DNA of 64,000 nt from Gnetum montanum (taxonomy: Eukaryota > Streptophyta > Gnetopsida > Gnetales > Gnetaceae), in NCBI GenBank assembly GCA_015680685.1, contig MNCI01020641.1:167911-231910 (forward strand), given 5' to 3'. Position numbers and translations under genes: made by a program. How positions within the stretch are numbered: the stretch's first letter is position 1; each line of letters begins with the position of its first letter. Below, piece by piece: positions 22,699 to 35,570 of the stretch. The notes below the pieces were generated by a model. It had not been told where the DNA came from, searched no databases, and saw nothing but the letters and a program-made list of their open reading frames with translations.

Positions 22699-25600
22699 TT
22701 AAATTGGTGGGTTTGGAACATCCAAAATAAGCCAAAATCCTAAGCAGGATTCTGAATCCAGGGAATCTTGTATGGCCAAGAAGTGCAATCCGCCACATGC
22801 TTTTTTGGTTTTTTCCCAAGCCTCTGCCTCCAGATCTGTCTCTATGCTTTTCTTATAAAATGCATATTTCCACCTCTTTGACACCCCTGCTGATAATGTC
22901 AAGCACCTACTCTGCTGGTCTACGTCAATTGAAGATATTTCTAGTGCATTGGTGCAAGCTGCATGTATCAGAAGTATAAACTTCTAAAATGTTAAGGTAG
23001 CAGTCTAGTGTTTGTGTAAAGAGCTTCTTCGATGAATAAATATATGATTGAAAACCCAGAAAAAAGAAACTCAATAGACTTGCATGCTCAGTAGAAAACA
23101 GAGAAGTTTTGAATAACTACCAAACGAAGTACAATAGATCAGCACAAACAATCAGACGTTGAACAAAACATTATTACAGAAAATGGACATCCCATTCAGT
23201 TATGGTACCTAACTTCACCGGAACCAATACAAACAAACAACAAAAGAATTACATTATTTTTGTCAGCTTAGGAGTGCATGGTTTCAACTTAAGGTTAGTT
23301 TCACATGGTAACTCCATGAATCTCTAGCAAAAATGTTAATTGTAGATATTTGCAGAGTTCACACTTCCCACAACATCACACGATGGTACTAATAGAATAA
23401 TAGATATGTTATGAATCTCACAAATCATCCATTCACAGTTTGTCGTAATTGTAAATATGAGGTGTTGCTCAGTTTATAGGAATTGTTACTACATTCACTG
23501 ATTCTGCTAAAGTTTCTTAGATCTAGCACATATGATTTGCACATTGAGAAGAAAGTAATCAAATTCACTTGAGCACAACAAAAGAAAACAGAACTAAAAC
23601 ATAATTTATTAGAGTCAAACCCCAAACCAATGAATACCCTTAAAATCAATAATAAATATAATGTTTTGCTTGCCTTTGCTTGGATTATTTGTTAAGCATT
23701 AAACTATGATATATCACCCTTCTTCATCATATTCCTAGGCCTAAACCCAGCAATGTGTAATTGCTTGAATGGTAAAAGGCCATGACTTTGAAGAATACAA
23801 TTCATTTGTCACTGCACCAGCACAAACCGTTGGATATCTGAAATTCTCTATTCTTTTGGGGTGTATACGGTTTTTAGTTTCCTGAGATTCACATATGTCG
23901 ACTATTTTTCAATCCAGAAGAGGTGGAACCCTCCATTTCATACTGCCCTTTCCAGAATGTTACAGAGATTGTAGCATCTAATTTGTAGGCTGCGTAGGAC
24001 ACCATTGGTGTGGCTGTGCCTGGTTGGGGTTCCCACAGAATAGCCAAAATTATTATCGGGGATTTCTGCTATTCAATTAAGCAGTTGAATAATTGGAATC
24101 CGCTAGAAGTAATATTGCTCAAGGATTTAGATTCTTGGTGAAAATAAAGGTGCATATGTTTCACCTTTCAGGAAATTGATTATATTGGTGCAAGTTAACT
24201 AGAACTGGAGAACGGCATAATTGTTACATCACAAGAAAAGTCTTAGTTTGGTTATATCATTATTACAACACATTTAAGTTAACTAATTTTCTATCAAAAT
24301 GTTGCAAACGTTCGATTTGTATTTTAATCATTAAAAAAATGGCCCAGCAGATGTATCTCAAAAAAGTCATTGATTGTAACCATCTTTTTAACAAACAGTA
24401 GCTCTTATTTTGTGTAAGAACAAGAATACAAGAATATTTTTAAATGAAGAAATTCAAATAGATGATAGAGTTCTTTTAACAGCCATGGTATCCCACCTGC
24501 CAAAGCTAATGCCCGCGAAGAAGCAACAGCAAGACCTGGTATTATAGTCTCATTTGCAAGATTGATATTCAACACCTCCAAATCTAGAACACTTCCAAAG
24601 ACAGACCCTTGTTGAACAGTAGCTATCTCTTGTTGCAAAGCTACAATGCAAAAGAATAGAAGAGGCGTTAACAAAAAAAATTCTTTAAAACTTCTTTTCA
24701 GAAAACAAAACCATGTTAATAGATAGTAAAATTAACAAGATTTGTTAATTAAGGGAAATTCCCATTTCCTCAAACTTTTATTTGTTCAATGATGAAAAGA
24801 AAGGCACTCCCAAATACCTTCATGTAATGCAGAAAGGGTGAAGAATTTTACTTGCTAAACTTTTTCAAACAAATACAAAGCGGAAACAATCCGCAGCGAA
24901 GATCTTAAAAAGAATGCAAATTATTTAAATGTCAAAATCCAATTGCATCTAAGATATGGTTAACAGTGCACAAATTGGTTCCATCACCAAACAATTGAAA
25001 TGGTCAATGGATAAGGATTCTACAAAAAGAGAGAATATGTAGACTTCACCTATATGTCACGATCAAAGACAGGTACCACGTTTTCTTCAAATGTTTAATT
25101 AGAGGTTCTGTTTAAACAGAATTGCAGACAGTTGCAAATAATCTGGGCGTATTTTACACTTTAGCATCAGGCTACCATATTGAACAGAGTTCGAAGTCTG
25201 GGCATTTAATAAATTCAACTTCATAAATAGATATCAAATTCTTGTAATCACTGCTGTTTCTTTCATGCAACAAAAATCCATCTAGCAACCTTTTAGACTT
25301 GAAACAAACACCCATGCATTGGTTCAGGAGTCTTGGTGTGTCCTCCACATGAAAGTTTACAGTATGTTTGAGAAAACTTATTTTAAGTTTCACATCTAAA
25401 ATTTGGAAATTTTTTTGGTTGAAAAAAATATACAAACAGCAACTGTGCACCTGCCTTTAAAGGTGTACGGTAAATTGCATACACTAATTTAAAAGGTATC
25501 GTTAACCGTTGCTTAGCAAGCATGCTTCTATTATTAATATCTCTGATATTCCATGTTTGCTGCACAAAACCGAAATTGATTAAGAAACAATTGTACCACT

Positions 25601-26817
25601 GATGATTTAAAAAGGGGCAAAATACCTTCAAAAGGCAGTTGCACAAAGCACCATTGCTCGCCTTGAAGGCTCTCTGGCAAAGCGAGTGGAAATGGATTGT
25701 CTACAGCTGGTAATGGTTTTAGCCCTTCCTGGAAACCTGGATGAGGCATATAAACAGACTCATATCTTTCTTCTAGCCACCTGATCAAGGAAAAACACTG
25801 ACAAAAGAATACGTTGAGTTAGTTACCCAACAATATTTAGTGGGGTAAAAAATCATTATTGAAATCCAAAATCATGAATCTATTTTTGCAGTGGTAATCA
25901 TTAAACATGTTTTCCTTGTGGCACCAGAATTTTGCGGTCAATTTGGCTTCAACCGTGCAGTTTAGCAACGAAATATTCCAAACCCATCTCAAACAAATAA
26001 CATAGAGAGCATTTTCTAGAAATTCCCCTTGTCTTCTCCCTACTGTAGAAAACTATGAAATTCCAAATCTGAAACATACAAATAACGGTAGGCTGTGCAG
26101 TGTAAACAAAAGGAGGAGGGGATAGTTCAGTAGTCAGTACCCTTCTGCTGGGAACAGGCCGTATGTCAAGTTCATTGCAAGCTTTGGACACTATGGTCTG
26201 CATCTGTGACCTGCCAACCCCACATTTGAATCTCTCAAAAAACCCTAAAAAGATTGCAAATTGCCTCGGCCAATCCACAGAAATTCAGAGGAGCATACTT
26301 CATCTGAATTTTGATTTTCTTACCGGAAGAAACGAACAAGCCGAGGCTTGGGCACACCTAGGGTTTGAATTATGGAGGAGATGGTGTTCTTGAGAGTAAT
26401 GCTGTTGATGACATTGTTGGGGAAGAACTTGGAGAACTGCAGATTCCTGCGAGCGTCGCACACCAGGAGCTCCCAAATCTTCTTGCCGCGGCTGTCCAGA
26501 ATGGGCCTGGAGCAGAAATCCAATTCCCATTCTGTTATGCTTTCAGGGTCTACATCAGCAGCAAGTATGGCCTGCTCCCCCTGCCATTGCTGCAATGCAG
26601 GTTCAGCTTCAGCATCAGTTTTGTCACTGCTGCTGCTTGTTGTCTCTAAAGCATTACAAACATGGGCACCTGAAATTGAGCCACGTTTTACTGCAATTTG
26701 ATTCGAGTAAGGAATTGTGCAAGGTCTGAGCCTGGCAAGCAGCACAGTGAAAGAGGAAGAAGAGGAGGACGATGATGATGTTGCAGTACAGGCACCCAAG
26801 TTGGGCGCAGCAGCCAT
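22699..26817 (-). CDS. TAB2: TAB2/ATAB2-like chloroplast RNA-binding protein
   Basis: Five exons on the minus strand: 26817-26324, 26210-26141, 25797-25626, 24640-24497 and 22958-22699. All junctions are GT-AG; 1140 nt give 379 residues, close to the ~370-380 expected. Residues 1-90 are Ser-rich and look like a plastid transit peptide. The conserved domain begins [20 protein letters not shown] (94-113), continues with [71 protein letters not shown] and [14 protein letters not shown], and ends [12 protein letters not shown]. The family (Tab2 of Chlamydomonas, ATAB2 of Arabidopsis) binds chloroplast mRNAs and is needed for psaB translation and photosystem I accumulation. The start ATG has a good context (GGCCATGGC). 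Intron 4 is about 1.5 kb. No disabling change was seen. Identity rests on recalled family motifs. Confidence 0.93.
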
Positions 26818-28595
26818 GGCCAGAGCTTTTAACTTGGCTTGTGGCTGTTGCTGCTGCTGCTGCTTTATCTACTTCTTGTCATAGTTTAATCAATTGCTCA
26901 GAGGAGTCCTATCGGATGCCATGACGGATGCCATATCAGTAGTCAGCTGAGCTGATGTATGTGCCACAGAATTCTTCTACATGTGCTTGCCCTGAGGCTC
27001 ATGGTGTCTGAACGTGGACCCTTCTTTGTTGCTGTTTTGTTTTTTTGCCTGATTTTCGTGGACGTTGGGTATGCTCCATTAGGGCAGCAGAAAATGGCTT
27101 TTGGCTTTGGTTATGGGATACATGGTGTGTGCCATAGTTTTCAATTCAGATTTGGTTCATTTTATTAGGGAAGTTATTTAGTTCGTGTTTTAGGGATAAT
27201 TCGTAAATAATTATAAAAATTCAGTTTTATTCATCATGTATAGAAATAATTAAAAAATCTAACACTAAAACTTATTTTATATTTAAAAAACTTAAAATTT
27301 CTTAAAATGGTAAAGTGACCATAAACATGTTTGCACTATCCATTTAGTATCAAAAATAACAACCTTAAATAATAAGGTGTTAGCTTAGTTGTAAGACACT
27401 TGATTTGAAAAGCTCCAAGTCATGGGTTCCATGCTAATGGGCAATGGAGTTATAAAGTTCTAATTGGACTATATATCTTAGGGTCTACTTATGTTACAAT
27501 TATTTCAAGGTTCCAACATACAAAAATAGTTGGGATGTACTCATACTAAAATTATTTTGAGGTTCCAACTCCAAATTCTAGTGAAGTAAACGTGATCTAT
27601 GTATACTTGTACAATATACATTATACTTTATAAACACTGTAAAGAATAACTACAATATCAACAAAACTATAATAAATCTAAAATTGATGTTAAGCTTGTA
27701 TATTAGAATAATGATTTTGAATGTAATTATTTAGTACATTTGGGCAATTGCCAATCCAATATTTGTCAACATTCAATGATTTTTCAAAGAATAATGGAGC
27801 CGAATAGCTATTATTTGAAAATGTGACTATTCGGAGAATATTTGCAAAATAGGCCAATATTGGGTAAATTCTAAAATATTGGTGTGTGGTGATGTATTTC
27901 TTGTTCCAACGTACTTGAGGCTTGGACCTTTAGGTTCACTACCCATCATCAAGCCTTAAACTATTTTATCATGGGCTCTCTCTTTCATGTTTGATTTGCC
28001 ATTTGTATACCTTACTCAGTATTGGAGCTCTTGTTTTTTCTTTTTTCTTTTTCTAAGTAATTTTGAAGGTTATAGTTTCATGGTACCTCAACTCCTGTTT
28101 CTAAAATGCAAAGGTTGAATGTTTAATTTTTACCTTTATTTATGGGTGTTGGGTGTGGTAGTAGTGGAGTTGTTTTGTCGTGGGACACTCTTATTTAGTA
28201 GGTCACATCTATCTTGGTTATAAGATAAAGATTTTTTTAAAAAAAACAAAGAGATGTGTAAATTAAAATTTACTTTTCAAATAAAATACAATATTAAAAT
28301 TATGAAGTATAAGTTCTTTTCCTTTTTCAACAAATAGACACCTTGTTAGTACAACCCCTCCCTACATAACCAGGTAGATGTGAAGTATTAGTTTTGTAAT
28401 CAAAAGATTAAGATTTATGTGAAGATGTGAGATGTTGCAACTCCAATAAATGAATAAGAACTTACCAAACTTTCCATATATAAAAATATTGGCTATGGTG
28501 CCAACTTGGAACCTAAAATAAGTGAATCATAGGTACACGCCAAGATTTATAGAAGTTGATAATTTAGTGCTACCTAGGTTAGCTATGATGCCTAT
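26818..28595. other. TAB2-like upstream region and AT-rich spacer
   Basis: It holds the presumed minus-strand promoter and leader, including a GCT/AGC trinucleotide run at about 26843-26864. The short plus-strand ORF at 26959-27168 has no recognisable features. The rest is AT-rich with one SINE-like patch, annotated separately. Confidence 0.4.
27374..27480 (+). mobile_element. Possible tRNA-derived SINE fragment
   Basis: GGTGTTAGCTTAGTTGTAAG resembles a pol III A box. GGGTTCCATGC, about 35 bp downstream, is one or two changes from the B-box consensus GGTTCGANTCC. The spacing fits a tRNA-derived SINE head. No poly(A) tail or target duplication was identified, and no cloverleaf can be drawn for a real tRNA. 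Confidence 0.35.
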
Positions 28596-28686
28596 TGATA
28601 AAACCATTGGGTAATGCACCTACAATATTGTATCTACAATATCATAGCTTTGCATACATCATTGTAGATGCGATGTAGTGGGCCAT
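28596..28686 (+). mobile_element. Left piece of LTR E (split by element C)
   Basis: It starts TGATAAAAC as LTR G does and carries GATGCGATGTAGTGGGCCAT at its break. The continuation is at 63460-63488, across element C. The last five bases (28682-28686, GCCAT) are the target duplication of C. Confidence 0.75.
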
Positions 28687-29603
28687 TGATGAGCGGTTAG
28701 GTATTCCAACACTTTACATTACAAGTCACAAGTGTACACATGCGATCAAATCATAATCCTCGGATGGACAGTGTAAATATGCTAGAAGTTGATAATCAGT
28801 TCATGATCATTGTCTTGCTATTTTAAGTTAGTAAGGTGCAAGTGTATGATTTACCTCTAAGTGAGGCATATGATATCTTGATATTGTAGGCTCAATTCTC
28901 TCCTAAGTGCTTCTATAATAAAAGATGAAAATAAAATCTAGAATTAGGCAATAATAGAAACATAAATGTATTCTATCTTATTAGGATGAGCAGTCATTCT
29001 TGGCTTGCCACACACGTCTTAAGCTTATGCAACTATCACTGGGTTACTAGGTATTATGCTACTAGGCAAACCAAGCAATAACACTATTGGGATTACCAAA
29101 CGATTACACTTATATGCTTGAAAACAGTCGTACTCATTTCGCCTTACTAATGAATATGGAAAGGTAAAGTACTTAAGAAATGTAAAGGACCAAACAAAAG
29201 TAAACATGTTAAAGTAATAAAAATTAAACCAAGTAAAGAAAATGACTAGATAGAAAATAAAGAATTAAGTGCAATGCTACAATGGTGATAAACAATCTCA
29301 ATCTTTATTTTCGTTCATGAACTCTGCCCAAGTACAATCCACTTGAATAAAGATTTTGTAAAACTGTTCAACACACACTATGAGCATTTACTCTATTGCT
29401 AAGTGTAAACTAAGAAAACAAACTACAAGAGTTTCCCTAAGACGGTAATAAAAGTTGTTCCATTGGTGCAACTAAGTGTTGGGATTTACAAGGGTGAACA
29501 CAACCCACTACATCACATCAATGATGATGTATATAGAGTTGTGATGTTGTAGATATGATATCGTAGATATGATATTGTGGCTCATGTAAAATATGTTTCA
29601 TCA
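28687..29603 (-). mobile_element. 3' LTR of element C
   Basis: Plus-strand reading TGATGAGCGG to TTTCATCA; it pairs with 62524-63454. The TATA box has decayed (TATTTATA in the partner reads GATTTACA near 29484). The U3 end keeps AGATATGATATC modules. Confidence 0.9.
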
Positions 29604-29616
29604 TACCCCCATGGCT
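29604..29616 (-). promoter_or_regulatory. Polypurine tract of element C
   Basis: TACCCCCATGGCT is the complement of an ATGGGGGTA tract immediately before the LTR, the expected plus-strand primer. The same tract precedes the 3' LTR of B (40313-40328). Confidence 0.8.
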
Positions 29617-29829
29617 GACTGGAAACTCGTCCTCGAGTTAAAATAAAAGGAGGATAGAGTTCCTTACAAAATTGGGAGGTATACTCAAATTTAACATAAC
29701 TACTTATACATGACTACTTAAACTCTAAATGTTGCATTGTAGTTTGAGTAGTATTTTACAAATTGTGATGCATAGCATGATGGACACAATTGACAATAAA
29801 ACAAAACAAAATGGCATAGCTCAATGTAG

Positions 29830-32232
29830 CCTTTAAGTTCCTAGCAGTGGTGGCTCCTTCATCGGCTACTTTCCTTTATCATCAGGATTTTAAAACTAGT
29901 AATGGTTAAGTAATGTCCAAAGCTTCTCCTCCTCAGGTCTTGGGTCATGTACCATCTATGTGAATTCTACAATGTTTGATAGCATCAGTACTTTCCATGG
30001 GCATGGTAGCTATGGAAACATTTTGTTAACTTTTACATACCAAGCTACAAACTGCCTTCTCTCTTCCTTCAATGCCCTAGCCACCTTTCTCAATTCTTGG
30101 TAATTAGTCATTTTGCAAATCAGGCTTGTTATTACATCTTTCTTATCTTGGTAGTTGGCTTTCACTATTTCAAGCTCAAAGTTTGCTATATGCAATTTCT
30201 GTTGGGCATCTTTTTAATCTGCAAACTCTTTTTCATACATAGAAAATATTGTAGCTACTTATTATTCCAGCTCATTCCGTAGTTGACTTGTTATTAACAT
30301 GGCTAGGTTAGCATACTGGAGGTTTACTAATCCCATGTATTTTATGAGATCTTCAATCTATAGGTTTTTATTTTTCACTTCAGCTTAGTGGACGTGGGCT
30401 AAGCTATCCAGAATCAACTACTAATCAAGTGTTTGTACTATGATTGAACTGATTTTGGCTTTGGCCATTTGGATTTCCTTTTCATTGATTTGCATGTACA
30501 TGTCCATTGGTCTCTGAAGTGTTCTTTGAGCCGTTCATGCCATGCGCTAATTTCAATTATTAACTTTTGAAATATAGCACAGACTTCTTTCATTGATAAG
30601 GTTCTATTTACACTGGCCAATTTGTTCATACTTTGGTTGACTCTAATGAACTATTCTCTTAGCTAATGGATACTTTTTTCAAGAGTGTTTTTCTACTTCT
30701 CTATGTCTATCAAATTGGTATTTTTAGCAACAATTTTCTTATTTTCTTCTTTAAGGGTAATTATTGCTTTGGCATGTACATAAGTTTGTGCTTCTTCCAC
30801 ATATGCATTCCATATAGCTTTCTTCCTTTCCATCTCCATTTGGATGTTCCTAGCTATGAGCTAATTTACTTACTCTATTCTTAATTTGTCTAGCTGGTCT
30901 GGCGCTACATATTATGCAAGGTCTCTTCTTTTTGCTTTCAAGGCTACTAATTTAGCTTGCAACCCCTGCATTTCATTTCATGCATGTTCAGCTCTTGTTT
31001 TGGTAATAACCAACTTACCTTTTGTTACAATTAAATTTGATTAAACTGCATTGATATCACTAAGGATATCAAAGAGATTTTGCCTTACTTGACTTGTCTA
31101 CAACAGTCAATCTAGGATATCTTCATGTTCTGCTCGAGTCATGGATGTATCGATTAGCATTTCAACATCTCTAGTTCTAGTAATATCCATCAATGACACA
31201 ATGGAAATGTTAATGATTCTTTAATATGATCAGTGATCACCTCTACTACTCTTACTACATCTTGATGTTGCATCACCACTACTGTGGCTCCTCCTCTAGT
31301 TTCTAGCATTACTTAGAATGATGTAGCATTCCTTGAAATTTGTTGTGCCCAATTTTCATCCTCTCCTACCTATAAAGATACTTGACCACTAGCAGGTCTT
31401 GTTGATATTGTAGGTCTTATGAAGTTATCTCTTACTTTGTACAATGTGGAACCTTCCCTTGTTCCCCAACTTAATGTTTCTATGATCTACTACAAGTGGC
31501 TCATAGAAGGTCTGTAATCTAGTTGTGTTGGTAGCGCACTTGATCTAGGTCTATCACTAGTAGGCATTGACCTACTTGGTCTTGCTTCTTGTTGTCCTGT
31601 TGCTAGAATATTTCTTTCTAATATCAATCCTACTACTCCCTTAGTCCCTATAAGCTTCTCCAATTGGTCTTTCTTTGGTGACACTGGCTTGAACATCTCA
31701 ACATATGATGCATTTTAGGCTTTTTGTAGGACATCATTTGTATATCTTAGAATCTCAATTTGCTTGCACAATCTTTTGATGAGGTAAGGGAATGGTAGTG
31801 TGAGTTTTCTTGCCTTCTTTTCTTCAAATCTTATCTAAATTTCTAAAAAGAACAAATGTGTTATGTTGGCATTGAATTTCCACATGAGAATGGCACTTCC
31901 TCTAGCAACATAGATGGGAATTTTGTTGAGCCTTTTGATGGGAAAAAGATGATAAGTCTAAATCTTGAAATATAACTTTTCCTTTGCAGTCAATTCACTA
32001 TACTCCTTTTCTTCTTTTGCATATTCTCTTTGTAGCCATATCTTCTTTGCCTTAGTGTCAAATCTAGTAGAGATCTACGCTATGTTTGCTCTGACATTTG
32101 GAATATTAAATGCCTTTGTGACAACTTTAAGTGAATAAGGCAAAGAGACTCCTTCGATCTTAATAGTGGAATCATCTTATTTATTTCTCTAAAATTGGTA
32201 TGCTTCTCCTAGGTACCATTCTCTATTCCATG
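29830..32232 (-). pseudogene. ORF3 of element C, main part
   Basis: The minus-strand reading from 32232 continues the ORF begun at 41554 across element B. It contains WNREWYLGEAYQF, VSLPYSLKVVTKAFNIPNVR, LTAKEKLYFKI, LTLPFPYLIKRLCKQIEILR and, further on, a Lys/Glu-rich probable coiled coil and RRQFVAWYVKVNKMFP. Each block has a counterpart in D at 53668-56512. The L-LPFP-LI-LC block recalls the putative plant transposon protein domain of Athila elements (from memory). No signal peptide, membrane segment or enzyme motif is visible. Several stops are present. Function unknown. Confidence 0.75.
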
Positions 32233-32237
32233 ACAGG
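32233..32237. repeat. Target-site duplication of element B (left copy)
   Basis: ACAGG at 32233-32237 and again at 41198-41202 immediately flank the B LTRs. Removing B and one copy restores a continuous ORF3 reading of element C across the site (HIWPTLSWNREWYLGEA). Confidence 0.97.
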
Positions 32238-33034
32238 TGATGGGACGCGATATCGCGTCCGCCGTGATATCTCATCCCCCGCGATATCGCAGTGCACCAC
32301 CAAATCTATAAATAAGAGGCAACTCTCCCTTGTTTCTCATCTAGGCCTAGACTGTAGCGAAACTCTAGTAGTTTTACCTCTCCAGATATAGAATAATTTC
32401 CATGTGCCCGCAATAGGAGCTCCAAAATGAACAGATCTTTATTCGAGCAAATATTGTACCTGAACACAAGTCTGTGTATGGAAATAAAGACGAACTTCTT
32501 GGATAAACCTTGCAGTGCATGGAATAGGCTAATTATGATTTTATTTATTGTAATTTATTGTTTATCATTTAAATGCTTTATTAGTTAATTAAATCTCTCT
32601 CAACCCTTCTCCCATAGTTAAGTGCATTCAGTACGACCGCTTCGAGCACGTGCATTATGCTTGGTGATCCCAGCAATGAATAGCGTTTGGTAACCAAGGT
32701 TGCATTGGTTCAGGGCGTGAACGGTAAGTGGGAACGGATGTTGATGCTAGTTCAATTAAGGCTTAGTTAGTTAGTTAAAGTTATTTAATTAGTTTCTTCT
32801 CCCTTCACCTCACTAGCATAGGAGATAAAATAGAAAAGATATAAAAATCATATACCTCAGACGTACTTAACCATACAACCATGACAAATACAAGTAAGTC
32901 TGGGAAGACAATGAACGATTAACCTTAAGTGTTCCATAAGGCATGTAGGCACTTAGTCTGTGGAGTTCGACTGGATCGCACGTGTAACGCTCGTATTCGT
33001 ATGGTTGAGTGTAGGGGTACCTCGTCACTCATCA
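32238..33034 (+). mobile_element. 5' LTR of element B
   Basis: 797 bp, TGATGGGACG to CACTCATCA. TATA box at 32307-32314, only 69 bp from the LTR start. The leading segment has about three GATATC modules (CGCGATATCGCG and variants). Downstream it is collinear with the 3' LTR; about 20 differences were counted by eye in the first ~330 bases after TATA, mostly transitions. Confidence 0.95.
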
Positions 33035-33035
33035 T

Positions 33036-33053
33036 TGGTGCCGTTGCCAAGGA
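33036..33053 (+). promoter_or_regulatory. Primer binding site of element B, tRNA-Asp type
   Basis: TGGTGCCGTTGCCAAGGA matches the tRNA-Asp complement at 15 of 18 positions. All three changes are transitions. Confidence 0.85.
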
Positions 33054-33179
33054 CTAAGTGTTTGTGCGCTAAGTAGAACATAGGAAATTGTTCACATCGT
33101 TGGGCGCTTAAATGAATCCTTAGGGTTAATTAAACAAAAAATTATATAACGATTAATCAGCACACCGAGTAAAATAACA

Positions 33180-35159
33180 ATGTCTTCTTCTTCAAACAAA
33201 AGCACTTCACCACCTAGGGATCATACAAGAAACAGTCGACAGTCTAAAACACATAACCAAAATACGCTAGTTCCTCAATAGTATCAGGTGGTATATACTC
33301 ATCATGATGAGTATATACCCGATTTTACCTTTATCCTCCATCAGGATGAACAACTACGTTGGCGAGATTTGCATGGTAACCTAGTGTTACCTCCAGATCG
33401 AGCAGTCCCTAGCATGCTTCTTCGTGCTCTTGCATAGATAGGCATGACAGAGTTATACGCTAAATACGTTGTGGAGGATTATGACATAAGGGATTACCAT
33501 CCCACAGCAGCACAACGTTTAAGGGACTCGAGGTAGGAGAGCCACCATACATTTTTGAAGGGCAAAGGGGTCATGCATGTCCTAAGTGAAATTGGAGATG
33601 GCGAACCACTTATAATGGGTTCTCCATCAAATGATGTTCCCCCTCCTAACAATAGTGAGGAGGTGGGGTATCGGAACCTATGCTCCACGATACACAACCC
33701 TGGTTCTGATCCCCATGAATGCCAACTGTTCACCGAGGGAACAAAGACACATGACAAGGATGGGAATTCAAATTGTCATCACGATCGGGGCCGTAGCCAT
33801 CGAAGAGAAGGTAAGAAACATCATCATGGCGATGGTTCTCCTTATTTTTCCCCTTCATCACATCATTCACCCTCTCCTTCCATATTAGGGCATAGTCACC
33901 AAGAGCATAATGGTGAGGATAGGGGTAAGCGAAATGAAAGACCTCGATAAGAGAGTCAAGAGAGAGGACGAGGGCAGTCTAGAGAGTCTAGGCATGAAAG
34001 AGGGGAAAGTAGGGAACAACGTAGGCATCATAGACATCATGAGAGAGATGATCATGATGAACCCCTACTTGCCACCCGAAGTATGCTAGATATTATAGAG
34101 GCTGTGAGAATACCAACAAGGCATCAAAAAGATAGCCGGATCAAGAGATTAGATATGAATAATATCCCACGCTTCGAAGGGGGATACAACACTGATCCAC
34201 AAAATCATTTACAGGCATTCCACGATGCCTGCACCTTGCAGAACATAAAGAATGAATGGCAGAAATTAAAGTTATTTCCTAGGACACTCATAAAGGAAGC
34301 AAAGAGTTGGTACTGGTGCTTAGAACCGGAAACCATTAGGAGATGGAGTACGATGTTAGAACTCTTCAACAATAAATACCAAACATACTCCAGAGTGTCT
34401 AACTTGTGTAAGTAGATCCAAGGATGGAAGTAGTGTAATTACGAACCCTTGGATGCTGCCATGGGACGATATTATGCATTGCTACATCATTGCCTGGGCC
34501 ATGGTTACGCACAACGGGATCAACCACGCCACCTCGTAGATGGGCTAAGACATGAAACCAGGAGAACCCTTGGGACATATGCCCAAGGGAGATTATTTGA
34601 ACTTAGATCCCATGAAGTTCATAGATTGTTAGAGAAAGTAGCTAAAGAAGAAGGGAAGCTATGGAAAAGAGAAAGCGTGGAAGAATATAACCATGATCCT
34701 TCCCCCTTAAAAAAGGGAGTGAGATTTTGTGATGAAGAGGATGAGTCATCACTTGAAGAGTTGGTGAATAGAAAAACCTTGCTGCTTCAAAAGCTAGCAA
34801 CAAAAGTATCAACTAAGGTAGATGAAATATGGAGCTCCTTAGATAGTAAAATTAAAATTGTCCTAAAAATCGTAGAGGAGTCTAAGGAGGAACGAAGTAG
34901 TGACCATGACAAGAAAAAGTGGAGAGATTCAGGCCATGCACGTTACAAGGGTAAGGGAAAAATGAACATCACCGATGAGGTTGTGGATTCAGATATAGAC
35001 GATGAAGGTGGATGTGAGATCTTCCAATATGACCATCCTAAGGGGTGTTGCCCAATCATCTCACATCTACAAGAGTCTAGGGTGTATGCACTCAACCCGA
35101 GACTTAACAGACGGCAGGCACCCCTAAAGTTACCTTATCCCCAAGGTAACCCAAGGTAG
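33180..35159 (+). pseudogene. gag of element B
   Basis: It starts at ATG 33180 (MSSSSNKSTSPP). N-terminal block: DEYIPDFTFILHQDEQLRW. Middle: a His/Arg/Gly-rich, low-complexity stretch (about 33740-34060). Capsid: MNNIPRFEGGYNTDPQNHLQ, LKLFPRTLIKEAKSWYW, RRWSTMLELFNNKYQTYS, DAAMGRYYALLHHC, then a long charged helix-prone region. The nucleocapsid-like motif reads CEIFQYDHPKGCC (first pair Cys changed to Phe), followed by HLQESRVYALNPR. Stops include TAG at 33280, after SNLCK (near 34414) and in the QGWK block. The segment 34449-35159 is open for 236 codons. Confidence 0.88.
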
Positions 35160-35570
35160 TTCCACCAACCATTAATCTATTATCCAAGTGGAACTTTGCC
35201 ACAACCTATCAGGCAACACCAGCAGTGGCAAGATCCACAGTCATGGGGGATGCCACCGCCTAGACAACAATACCCTTACCAGCAACTAGACCCATATGGA
35301 TACTATGTGCAGCAGCTGATTTTTCCAAGTGACTCCATGGGTCACACAACTCCACAACGTCACTACCCAGTTCAGGAATATTATTAGACTCCCTATCCCG
35401 GAAGGGACACTCCACATGTATACCATCCTCCAAATCCATCCGCACCTCTCACGCCGGTAGCTCCACCACCAACTGCTCCAACAATGCCAAGGGTATTTCC
35501 CACTCAACCGTAACAACCCAATGTCACGAGGGCTTCCAATCCTCAATTCTTAGTTGGTCCTAACAATCTT

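Noticed and set aside
26959-27168. Hydrophobic 69-residue ORF upstream of the TAB2-like gene
   Set aside because: No recognisable motif, no supporting context, and typical of chance ORFs in AT-rich plant DNA.
27374-27440. A functional tRNA gene
   Set aside because: A- and B-box-like words exist, but no cloverleaf with acceptor and anticodon stems can be formed; kept only as a possible SINE.
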